Part shown: positions 52,424 through 60,389 of the stretch, piece after piece
Numbering within the stretch: position 1 is the first letter of the stretch
How the letters are laid out: every line of letters starts with the position of its first letter
Assembly (NCBI RefSeq): GCF_002741015.1
Contig: NZ_CP016619.1
Location: 310,001 to 374,000 of the forward strand
DNA: 64,000 bases
DNA from: Microvirga ossetica
Lineage (GTDB): Bacteria; Pseudomonadota; Alphaproteobacteria; Rhizobiales; Beijerinckiaceae
Direction: 5' to 3'
The notes under the pieces: generated by a model
What the model saw: only the letters and a program-made list of their open reading frames with translations
Databases searched by the model: none
Told to the model about the DNA's origin: nothing
Position numbers and translations under genes: made by a program

Positions 52424-53052
52424 TTCAGACTATCGAAGCCAACCAGCATCTGCTCAAGGAGCTGCAACATCGGGTCAAGAACCATATCAGCATCGTCACC
52501 AGCCTCGTGAGAATGCGTGCCAGGGACGTCACTTCGGAAGAGGCCCGCCGGGAATTGACCACGGTCGGCGAACGGATCGAGGTGCTTCGCCTGGTCAACG
52601 AGCTGCTTTATGTCGCCGGCACGACCGATCTTCTCCGACTGCGTCCGTATGTGATGCAGCTTGTCGAGAGCCTGTGCCATCTGGATGAAGGCCAGTTCGG
52701 CAAGGTGCGGCTGGAGTTTGCCATCGAGGAGGTGGACCTCGCCCCTGAGATTGCGGTGCCGCTCGGTCTCATCCTGAACGAGTTCGTCACCAACAGCCTG
52801 AAATATGCCTTCGATGGCCAGAGCGGGCAGGGAGGTGTCATTTCCGTGAGGGTCGAGGTGCTGGAGGACAACGGAATCCGCGTTCGCATGTCCGACAATG
52901 GCAAGGGGCTGCCCGCCGAACCACGTCCCGCACGGCCCGGCTCGGGCACTGGAATGAAGCTGATCGAGGCGTTCGCACGCCAGCTTGACGCTAAGCTGGA
53001 CTGGTCGTCATCGCAAGGAACAGCCCTCTGCCTCGAATTCAGCCGCCGCTGA
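52424..53052 (+). pseudogene. GAF-HisKA_2 kinase, 3-prime part (kinase core)
   Basis: HisKA_2 with phospho-acceptor His in LKELQHRVKNHISIVTSLVR and HATPase with LILNEFVTNSLKYAFDG and MSDNGKGLP. It lacks the Trp-x-Glu of strict HWE members. Belongs with the GAF part at 49165, from which it is separated by 2.7 kb of mobile DNA. A start within the recombinase sequence could still express the core alone. Confidence 0.85.
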
Positions 53053-53159
53053 CATTTGGATCTGCCAATTCCATAAATGATGGAGTGGACGGCGCCTGCT
53101 CCCGGCAGCGCCCTATGAGGTAGGGTGATTGCTTCAGCGCCAGACAGGGAGCCGCTCCG

Positions 53160-54009
53160 ATGCATGTCACGACTGTTGGTCTCGATCTCGCCAAGCACGT
53201 CTTCCAGGTCCACGGTATTGACCAGGATGGACAGGTACTGATCCGCCGTCAGCTCCGCCGAGGCGAGCTCATCGGCTTCTTCCGGCGCTTGCCGCCTTGC
53301 CTGATTGGCATGGAGGCATGTTCCACCGCCCACTTCTGGGCGCGAGAGCTGGCGGCCCTCGGGCACGAAGTTCGGCTCATGCCCGCAGCCTACGTGAAGC
53401 CCTACATTAAACGCGGCAAAAGCGACGCGCTTGATGCTGCGGGTATTTGCGAGGCCGTGACCCGCCCAACCATGCGCTATGTGGCCATCAAAAGCCCAGA
53501 GCAGCAGGCCGTGCTGATGCTCCACCGTACTCGCGAGCTGCGCGCAACTTGAGGAGGCCCATGTCCGGATCCATGACGTCGAGCAGGAGATCCTGATCTG
53601 GCATCGCACGAATGAGGTGAGCCAGCGCCTCGAGACGATCCCCGGCGTCGGCATCATCACGGCCAGCGCGCTTGCGGCCACCATCACTGATCCGAACTCT
53701 TTCCGCTCGGGCCGGCACTTGGCAGCCTGGATCGGGCTGGTGCCACGACAGAGCGGGACAGGCGGCAAGGTGCGGCTGGGGCACATCTCCAAACAAGGAG
53801 ATCGATATCTGCGCCGGCTTCTCGTGCTCGGGGCCACGACACTCTTGCGGCATGCCCGCGGCAAAGCTTCAGTGTCTGCGGGATGGATCAACGCGCTCCT
53901 AGCCCGTCGCCCAGCCGGCATCGTCAAGATTGCAATCGCCAACAAATTGGCCCGGGTCGCTTGGGCCGTTTTGCAGGGTAACCAGGGGTATCGGGCTCCA
54001 ACCGCATAA
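53160..54009 (+). pseudogene. IS110-family transposase remnant
   Basis: ATG at 53160 starts the DEDD domain (MHVTTVGLDLAKHVFQVHGI, GMEACSTAHFWARELAALGH, YIKRGKSDALDAAGICEAVT), which stops at 53552. In another frame the C-terminal transposase_20 part follows (RLETIPGVGIITASALAATI, SGRHLAAWIGLVPRQSGTGG, NKLARVAWAVL). The junction lacks about 80 residues of the normal linker, so a deletion with frameshift has inactivated it. Confidence 0.85.
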
Positions 54010-54648
54010 GCTGCTGCGGGAGCCGGATGAGAGGTTTGCAAGGTTGGTGGAGGTGGTGATGGTGTGATGACGGACCGGTCGAGCCGGGGATCAGACAAAC
54101 CCGTGATAAGCCGTTGCGCTCTGACGCAGCATAAATGTTGGGGATCTGATCCGCGAACTTCATCAAGGCCCGCGGTCAGGTAGGCCGCATCACAAGGCCG
54201 GACACATGGCTGCCCACGACCAGACCGTCAAAACACCAAAATCCCCTTGCCACGCAGGCGCCGTCCACACAGGTCTTATCGGAATTACGCCGATGTCCTA
54301 CGTGGACAGCTCTGACGTGATCGAATTTCTCGATGGGTTGATCGGACTAGATTCTTGGCTCAGAGGTTTTGACCGGTTGGGATGGGCGTAGCACGGGCAG
54401 ATGTTCTGGAGCCACCAGCACCGCGATGCTGCGCGCCATCCCGGGCTTGCGCCAGATCAGCCCAGCACATTGAGCTGGGCCAGCGATGACCTCGTGTCCG
54501 CAAGCGGTATGCTCAAACCCCGTCACCGCCTCCTAAGGAGGCTCCGCCGACGGGGCCAGCTTTCTGATATGTCGCGGGAGCCAATTGGGTTATAGTTTGT
54601 TCAGAAAGCGCCTAATCCTGGGTCAAAATTGGAAGTGGGAGTTTCACA
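54010..54648. other. Gene-free stretch, 639 bases
   Basis: The first 300 bases probably belong to the IS110 remnant. The rest has only short unconvincing frames. The last part holds the ribosome site (GGGAG) of the gene at 54649. Confidence 0.4.
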
Positions 54649-55005
54649 ATGCAGGTACCAGCATCAGTAAAGCCCGCAATATGGGGCGCAATCGGCGGCG
54701 CGGTCGCTGCAATGATAATTGGCTTCGTTTGGGGGGGCTGGGTAACGGGAGGAACAGCCGGACAAATGGCGTCGGCCAGCGCCCAGGATGCTTCAGTCCT
54801 AGCACTTACGCCACTCTGCGTTGCAAAGGGGGAGCAGCAACCGGAACAGCTTGTGCTCTTGAAGAAAGAGAGCACCTGGAGTCGTGACGCCTTTGTCACC
54901 AAGGCCGGCTGGGTCGCTAACGTGAACGAAAAATATCGATCTGCCGTCGCAAGCGCGTGCGCAACGGCACTCGTGGAAGCCATGGATGCGAAGCCTGCTG
55001 GCTGA
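54649..55005 (+). CDS. Small single-helix membrane protein
   Basis: 118 residues. One transmembrane helix at about 11-35 (AIWGAIGGAVAAMIIGFVWG) ending WGGWVTGGTA. The soluble part has TPLCVAKGEQQPEQL, TWSRDAFVTKAGWVANVNEK and VASACATALVEAMD, giving two conserved-looking Cys. The same plan is found in the broken gene at 43556-43900. Function unknown. A strong hairpin follows at 55031. Confidence 0.75.
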   Translation: MQVPASVKPAIWGAIGGAVAAMIIGFVWGGWVTGGTAGQMASASAQDASVLALTPLCVAKGEQQPEQLVLLKKESTWSRDAFVTKAGWVANVNEKYRSAVASACATALVEAMDAKPAG

Positions 55006-55030
55006 TAGCATCACCTTATCTAGAAATGGA

Positions 55031-55071
55031 CGAGGGTGCCCGGAGGGGCATAACTTCCCCAGGCACCCTCG
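55031..55071. terminator. Large hairpin between convergent genes
   Basis: CGAGGGTGCC (55031-55040) pairs with GGCACCCTCG (55062-55071), with an inner GGGG/CCCC stem (55045-55048 with 55057-55060). It lies between the convergent genes 54649 and 55187. No T run. Confidence 0.6.
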
Positions 55072-55186
55072 AACGCGCACAGAACAGGGGCGAACGCCGC
55101 CCCTCGTTCAGATCGGCACCGATTTCTCTCAGAGCACGCGCGAGCCTCTCAGGTCGATCAGAGCCTGGGTCTCTCGGGCTGCCCGC

Positions 55187-55699
55187 TCAGGGCCTCCGAC
55201 TTGGAGCGACGAACGGATTAGTCTCCGGCCCCTCCCGCGAATTCTTGTCGAAGCATATCTCAAGTCGCTCAAGCGCTTGCGCGCTCTTGTCCAACGGCAC
55301 GCGAAGTGCGGCGCCCTCTGCCTGCACCTCCAGGGCATTCGCTGTTCGGAGCTTGGCATTAAACGAACTCTCCGCGAGGGCGATCGTGACGCCCTTCGTT
55401 TCCGCCAGCGCTTTGACTTCCACGGATTGACCGGCCGCCGCCAAGCGAACTGGATAGGCACTGCCACGCTCAAGCTTCCACTTGGACGAGTCGAGCAGCA
55501 GCAGCAAGCCGCTTTCGGCACGCACGAAGCTTACCGCGAGATCGCCCGCCGTTCTCGACATTGAGCAGCTATCGAACTTTCCAGCCTTGTAGGTTGTCGC
55601 GATTTCCCAAGGACCAATCGCAACGGTCTGCTCCGTCGGCTGAGCGAATGCTGATGACGTCACAAGAATAGAGCAAACAAAGACTGCATTCGTATTCAC
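55187..55699 (-). CDS. Small exported protein of unknown function
   Basis: 170 residues from GTG at 55699, with GGAGGAG upstream. A signal peptide ends about residue 20 (SSAFAQP). The mature part begins TVAIGPWEIATTYKAGKFDS and contains CSMSRTAGDLAVSFVRAESG, SSKWKLERGSAYPVRLAAAG and LERLEICFDKN; it is probably beta-rich with one Cys pair. The layout recalls invasion-associated locus B proteins of Hyphomicrobiales, but this is not certain. Confidence 0.6.
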   Translation of the reverse strand: MNTNAVFVCSILVTSSAFAQPTEQTVAIGPWEIATTYKAGKFDSCSMSRTAGDLAVSFVRAESGLLLLLDSSKWKLERGSAYPVRLAAAGQSVEVKALAETKGVTIALAESSFNAKLRTANALEVQAEGAALRVPLDKSAQALERLEICFDKNSREGPETNPFVAPSRRP

Positions 55700-55861
55700 C
55701 ACGCTCCTCCGCCCGCTGCGCGCCCCTGCCAACCGGTTGAAACCCAATCGGATCCGATCGCCTGCCGTATCCCTGCCCTGGGTGTAACACCTATCCAGTA
55801 TTAGTCGTGTTACACAAGCCATGGCAGACCACCTGATCTCGGTCGCGCGGTGGAACGCGGC

Positions 55862-56152
55862 CTACTTGCGTTTGTCGTTGTCGAACACCTTGGGATGGCT
55901 CGTGGGCGTTCCGGAAGTGGCCGAGGGGCCGGTCGTGCCGGCGGTTGTCGCCCGTGACCGGCCGCGCATGAAGTACCAGACAAGCCCGGCAATGATCACC
56001 AGACCGATGATGATCCAGAGCCAGGACGCGCCGCTGCCGTCATCCGCGGGTGCAGCAGGTGAGCCGGACGTGGCAGGCGGCGTGGCTTGGGCGAGGGCCT
56101 CGCTTGCCGTGCCGAGCGTCACGATCGTAAAAGCGTAGAGCCTGTCGAACAT
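55862..56152 (-). CDS. Small exported membrane protein, paralogue of 27789-28001
   Basis: 96 residues from ATG at 56152, with AGGGAG upstream. Signal sequence to about 22 (ASEALAQ), Pro/Ser/Gly linker, one transmembrane helix (SWLWIIIGLVIIAGLVWYFM), then RGRSR and a Thr/Ser/Pro-rich tail ending DNDKRK. A perfect EcfG promoter lies at 56187-56211. Divergent from the DUF2382 gene at 56440. Confidence 0.78.
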   Translation of the reverse strand: MFDRLYAFTIVTLGTASEALAQATPPATSGSPAAPADDGSGASWLWIIIGLVIIAGLVWYFMRGRSRATTAGTTGPSATSGTPTSHPKVFDNDKRK

Positions 56153-56186
56153 CGTGTCTCCCTTTCGCCCACTAGGGCTGCGGATC

Positions 56187-56211
56187 AACGTTGGCCAGAC
56201 GCCTGCGTTCC
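56187..56211 (-). promoter_or_regulatory. EcfG-type general-stress promoter
   Basis: On the minus strand GGAAC (56211-56207), 16-base spacer, CGTT (56190-56187): a perfect match, ending 34 bases before the ATG at 56152. Confidence 0.75.
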
Positions 56212-56390
56212 TGCTCTGTCGGCAGTCGACCGTCGGGTGTGAAATGATCGACAGCAGTTGCTGCCGTGGCATGCCAGTCTGTTGCTCCAGCTCGTCGATA
56301 GTGTCCGACCCGAGAGCGTGAGATGTTTGATGCCGGACGTTGCCTTGGCTTGGCCCCTGGGGTCGATCGTGCTCACACCGGTCCGCCGGG

Positions 56391-56415
56391 GAACTCCCAT
56401 GCTCAGGGCCCGTTG
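56391..56415 (+). promoter_or_regulatory. EcfG-type general-stress promoter
   Basis: GGAAC (56391-56395), 16-base spacer, CGTT (56412-56415): a perfect match, ending 24 bases before the ATG at 56440. Confidence 0.75.
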
Positions 56416-56439
56416 CCCTCGGTTCACCTGAGAGTAGCG

Positions 56440-56931
56440 ATGAGCGAACCAACATCACCCTCCGGGATGCACACGGCCGACGAGGAGCACGTTCCCGTTC
56501 TCGATGACTCATTGAGGAGCGGGGCACGCGCTGTTTCCGAGGAGGTCATCCCTCTCGTTGAGGAAACCGCAATTGTCGGAAAGCGGGAGGTCATAACCGG
56601 CCGCGTGCGCGTGCAGACGGTCACCGACGTCATCGAGGAACTCGCCCGTGCCGACGTGCAGCGGGAAACCGTCGATGTCACGCGCGTGCCTATCGACAGG
56701 ATCGTCGAGACCGCCCCTGAGATCAGAACTGAAGGCGATGTGACGATCGTGCCGGCTCTCGAGGAGGTGCTCGTGGTCGAGAAGCGCCTTGTGCTCAAGG
56801 AGGAAGTGCACATCCGGCGTCGCGTCGAATCAGAGGCCGTCGAGGTGCCGGTTACCCTGCGCAAGCAGCGCGCCATCGTGGAGCGGCTTGTTCCCGATGC
56901 GCCAAAGCCTGACGGAGATACAAGTTCATGA
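56440..56931 (+). CDS. DUF2382 stress-response domain protein, paralogue of 1613-2092
   Basis: 163 residues. A single DUF2382 domain from about residue 30 (ETAIVGKREVITGRVRVQTV, LVLKEEVHIRRRVESEAVEV). It is nearly parallel to the protein at 1613 throughout, including the SGAR-VSEEV-PL lead-in. A perfect EcfG promoter lies 24 bases upstream, the same distance as at 1613. Its stop overlaps the next frame in ATGA. Confidence 0.9.
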   Translation: MSEPTSPSGMHTADEEHVPVLDDSLRSGARAVSEEVIPLVEETAIVGKREVITGRVRVQTVTDVIEELARADVQRETVDVTRVPIDRIVETAPEIRTEGDVTIVPALEEVLVVEKRLVLKEEVHIRRRVESEAVEVPVTLRKQRAIVERLVPDAPKPDGDTSS

Positions 56932-57143
56932 GCTCCGGAACGATGATGCGTTCGTCAAGCCGAAGTCCCGTGACGACCTTCTTCCAACGCCACACCAATG
57001 CAGAGGATGCCATCGGCCGCCTCCCAGCGGCTGGCATCACGCAAGATTGCATCCGCCTCACTGCGGGAGATGGCGAGTGCGGCCTCCGACCCGCCGGAGG
57101 CACGGGCCCGCTGCCTTTCCCCGAGGCGAGCGCCAGGCTGTAG
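56928..57143 (+). pseudogene. Fragment of a YsnF (GSP17M-like) head
   Basis: ATG at 56928 overlaps the preceding stop. VTTFFQRHTNAEDAIGRLPA and AGITQDCIRLTAGDGE align by eye with VTALFDRRSAAENAIGRLVN and AGVPHDRICLMPGD of 10986-11921. It is cut after about 71 residues, with no DUF2382 part, and is probably the remnant of a gene co-transcribed with the DUF2382 gene. Confidence 0.55.
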
Positions 57144-57303
57144 GAATCCTTGCGCCACCTGTCCCGAGATGAGATACAATCGGAGCATGTTGTGTTTGAG
57201 GGATCCCGGTCTCCCAGTAGCGTTTGGTTGTCGACATTCGGGACGCACGATGTTGCCGTGGAACTCGCGTGGTGCGACAAACCCGCTCTGGGCCGGGACG
57301 ATC

Positions 57304-57750
57304 TCACCGGTCGGTCAGTGTTGCGCCTCTGGTTGGGACTTGACGCTCTCTCCTGTCCAGCAATGTCCCATAAAGGGACCCGAGCACGGCTCCGAAGAGA
57401 AGATGGAGCAGGACGGGTTCGAGGCTGGGCTGGGGGAGAGCAATCGGATCGGCGGCCCACGTCACGAAGAGCATCAGGAGCCAAGCGAGCATGCCGAATG
57501 TCACGCCCTTGAACCAGAAGGGCGAGGGCAGGACCGGGCTCACCACCGCAAAAACTGGCCCCCACAGGAATGTGCCCACGGCGAAATGCACCACCCAACC
57601 GAGCCCGGGCGGCGAGAGCATGATCCCGCTTGCGACGCGGACCGGATCGGGCGCCGGGAGGACGCCAATCAAGCTGCCGAGGAAAAGGGTGGCTGAGACC
57701 ACCGCTGCGGCGACGAGCCCTGCGATGATGCCCTTGCCGATGTTGATCAT
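57304..57750 (-). CDS. DUF6789-type membrane protein
   Basis: 148 residues from ATG at 57750, with GGAGG upstream. Four hydrophobic helices at about 5-27, 48-70, 80-100 and 112-130 (GIIAGLVAAAVVSATLFLGS, VVHFAVGTFLWGPVFAVVSP, VTFGMLAWLLMLFVTWAADP, LLHLLFGAVLGSLYGTLLDR). This is the pattern of DUF6789 small integral membrane proteins. Unknown role. Confidence 0.7.
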   Translation of the reverse strand: MINIGKGIIAGLVAAAVVSATLFLGSLIGVLPAPDPVRVASGIMLSPPGLGWVVHFAVGTFLWGPVFAVVSPVLPSPFWFKGVTFGMLAWLLMLFVTWAADPIALPQPSLEPVLLHLLFGAVLGSLYGTLLDRRERQVPTRGATLTDR

Positions 57751-58348
57751 GGAGCCTCCACATGGGCCGTTCACCGCGGTTCAACAGCCGAAGGGCCGGG
57801 ATGTTTCCCGTCACACACGCGGTTCACCTGAGCATAAGGCAGCAGGGCGACGTAGACGGCCGGCCCCTTTCATGTTCATGCACGATCAGGACGGGCGGAC
57901 CTTAAGTTGTCGGTCGACCGCGCGCTGGAGACTGACGTGGCCTTGTGCCTGCCCGAGTTCAGCTTGGCGCTTCCCAGCTCAGAAGCTTTGAGCCCGACCG
58001 ATGGGTCAGGAAAATTGAGAACTCTGATGTTCGTTGTCAATGAGCTTGGACGTGGGTGTGCGATCCCAGGGCAGAAGCCGGGCGCGGCAGGATGGAGCGA
58101 TTGCGCAGGGCCGGCGGCAGAGCCGTCAAGACGACGGTTGAGCAAACTCTGATGCGCGGGTTGATCACCGCATTTCCGTGTGTTCGTCCGGGGCTGCCTC
58201 GATCTGTCAGCGGGCGTCGATGACACATCATCGGCCACACAATTCTCGCGAGGGTTCCCCTCCGAGGCCCTGCCGCCGGCGCTGGGCAACCGCAGATGTC
58301 AGTCCAAACTGAGGAGGTCCTCCGCAATGACCGTGAGCTCGTTCGGCT
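57751..58348. other. Gene-free stretch, 598 bases
   Basis: No coding frame was supported. The last part, from about 58150, may belong to the IS110 element that follows. A weak EcfG-like site (GGAAA-N17-TGTT, minus strand) lies just before the DUF6789 gene. Confidence 0.4.
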
Positions 58349-59416
58349 TTATGCGGCCGAGCGCGGCTCGATCTCGCGCCCGATCGCCCACAGGAAGGCC
58401 GCCATCAGCCGGCGATACCGCGCGCACAGCCGCACCTGCGCCTTCCAGGCAATGGCCCGCACGATCGCTGGCAAGCCCTCCTGGCGCTCCTGCAGCACGC
58501 GGCTCATCCGGGCCGGAAAGCGATAGGTCCAGGCGCCCTCGATCAGCACCCGGCGAACCCGTGGGTTGCCCGCCTTGGTGATGCTGCCGCGCCGCACCCG
58601 CTCGCCGGTCGAGCTCTCGCACGGCACCAGACCGAGATAGGCCATCAGCTGGCGCGGGCTCTCGAAGCGGCGTACATCGCCGATCTCGGCTACAAAGGTC
58701 ACCGCGGTCAGAAGCGCCACCCCACGCAGGGCCTGATAAGCCTCGACCACGGGCGCCATCGACCAGGTCTTGACCACCTCAGCGACTTGCTGGTTCAGGC
58801 GCTCCAATCGCGCCTCGGCATCCTCGATCGCCTGCCGGTACTCGCGTAGGACGAGATACTGGGCCGGATGCTCGAAGATGAGTTCGGATAGCCAGCGCGC
58901 ATGCGCTCGGGTCCAGGGCTTGTGGCCGGAGAAGATCCGTCCATGGCGCAACAGAAACGATTGCAGGTGCTGGCGCTTCTCGCGCAGGTCCGCCATGGCC
59001 GCTTCGCGCGCCCGCACCAGCTCGCGCACGGCCTCATGGCCTGGATCCGGCACCCAGATGGCGGTCAGCTCCCCGGCCCGATGCAGCCGGGCCAGGGTCA
59101 GGGCATCGCGGCGGTTGGTCTTGACGCGCTCGCCCGGGCGCTTGGGGATCAGCGAAGGCGCAATGACCGCACACTCATGTCCCAGAGCACTGATCTGCCG
59201 CTGCAGGCCATAGCCGGTCGGGCCGGCCTCGTAGCAGAACAGCAACTCGCGATGCTTGCCACTGAGCTTACTGACGAGGCGCCGCACTGCCTCGGGCGTG
59301 TTGTCGATCTCGCCCAGAAAACGGACTTCACCCTGACGGCCGTCTTCAGCCACGGCGACCGCGATCTTCAGTTTGGACGTATCCAGACCGACAAACACTT
59401 TGCTATTCTGCTGCAT
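58349..59416 (-). CDS. IS110-family transposase
   Basis: 355 residues, uninterrupted. DEDD-type domain (KVFVGLDTSKLKIAVAVAED, FCYEAGPTGYGLQRQI, KTNRRDALTLARLHRAGEL) and transposase_20 domain (LLTAVTFVAEIGDVRRFESP, LAYLG-type LMAYLGLVPCESSTGERVRR). IS110 elements lack terminal inverted repeats, so the edges were not mapped. Different subgroup from the remnant at 53160. Confidence 0.93.
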   Translation of the reverse strand: MQQNSKVFVGLDTSKLKIAVAVAEDGRQGEVRFLGEIDNTPEAVRRLVSKLSGKHRELLFCYEAGPTGYGLQRQISALGHECAVIAPSLIPKRPGERVKTNRRDALTLARLHRAGELTAIWVPDPGHEAVRELVRAREAAMADLREKRQHLQSFLLRHGRIFSGHKPWTRAHARWLSELIFEHPAQYLVLREYRQAIEDAEARLERLNQQVAEVVKTWSMAPVVEAYQALRGVALLTAVTFVAEIGDVRRFESPRQLMAYLGLVPCESSTGERVRRGSITKAGNPRVRRVLIEGAWTYRFPARMSRVLQERQEGLPAIVRAIAWKAQVRLCARYRRLMAAFLWAIGREIEPRSAA

Positions 59417-59597
59417 GGCTCGTCCCCTGTGCGGGAGGCTCGGCGCCGGCCCATCCGGCGCAACCCTCGCTCATCGCATAGTGTGGACGAGCCACCTCCG
59501 CCGGCAACGAACATACGGTCTGCCACGCTCGTTCGCGTGAACCAGCCCCGATCCATCGCGTTATCCGCGAAACCGAAGCTCACCTCGAACGGCTGCC

Positions 59598-60338
59598 GTG
59601 AATATGCAGGGGCATTCCCGGTCCGACACCACGGAGCACGGCAGGAACTGCATCCTTGCCGCTCTCCCGCCAGATGTTTTATCCGCGATGACCGAGCACG
59701 CGAGCATCGTCTCCCTGGCCCGTGGCCGCGTCCTGCAGGAGGCGGGCGAGCCGGTGCGGGAAGCATTGTTCCCGCACGGCAGCGTCATCGGGCTCATCTC
59801 TCCGATGGAGGACGGCCGTGCCGTCGAAACCGCAGCCATTGGGTCTGAAGGATACCTTGGCTTTTGGGCTGTGCTTGGGGATGACGATCGAGCGTTGTGC
59901 CGCGCCGTCGTTCAAGTTCCAGGAACGGCAACACGCCTCTCGCTCGACAGCCTTCTGGCGATCAGCCGAGCGTACCGTCCACTGAACGACCTGCTTCTGC
60001 GTTTCAGCAAGGTGCTTCTCAAGCAATCGATCCAGTCGGCCGCGTGCACTGGTCTCCATAGGCTCGAGGCCCGCTGTGCCCGCTGCCTGCTCCATGCGCA
60101 TGACCGGGCCGGGCGTGGAGACGCTGTTCAGGTTTCCCAAGCAAGTCTGGCAGTCGTACTCGGTGTGCGGCGACAAACCTTGAGTGCCGTGACCAAGTCG
60201 TTTCAAGCACGCGGCATCGTCCAGGTGGAGCCGGGATGCATCAGGGTGCTCGATCGAGCTGGTCTCGAAGCTGTGTCATGTGAATGTTATGGCGTCTTAA
60301 GCGAGGCTTACCGGACCATCTTGCCTGCCGTACATTAG
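59598..60338 (+). CDS. Crp/Fnr-family transcription regulator
   Basis: 246 residues from GTG at 59598 (ATG at 59604 is possible). A cyclic-nucleotide-binding-like domain at about 20-140 (VLQEAGEPVREALFPHGSVI, AIGSEGYLGFWAVLGDDDRA), a dimer helix, and HTH_Crp at about 170-230 (VSQASLAVVLGVRRQTLSAV). No Cys cluster for an iron-sulfur centre at the N-terminus. The ligand is unknown. Close in type to 61957-62739, on the other side of the HWE kinase. Confidence 0.9.
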   Translation: MNMQGHSRSDTTEHGRNCILAALPPDVLSAMTEHASIVSLARGRVLQEAGEPVREALFPHGSVIGLISPMEDGRAVETAAIGSEGYLGFWAVLGDDDRALCRAVVQVPGTATRLSLDSLLAISRAYRPLNDLLLRFSKVLLKQSIQSAACTGLHRLEARCARCLLHAHDRAGRGDAVQVSQASLAVVLGVRRQTLSAVTKSFQARGIVQVEPGCIRVLDRAGLEAVSCECYGVLSEAYRTILPAVH

Positions 60339-60389
60339 GAACGCCCGGCAGGGCCACTCCTTCAGCATCAATCAGCACCTTTGCTCTTG

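Noticed and set aside
52608..54098. 496-codon minus-strand frame
   Set aside because: Antisense to the HisKA_2 kinase core and the IS110 remnant; no protein-like features.
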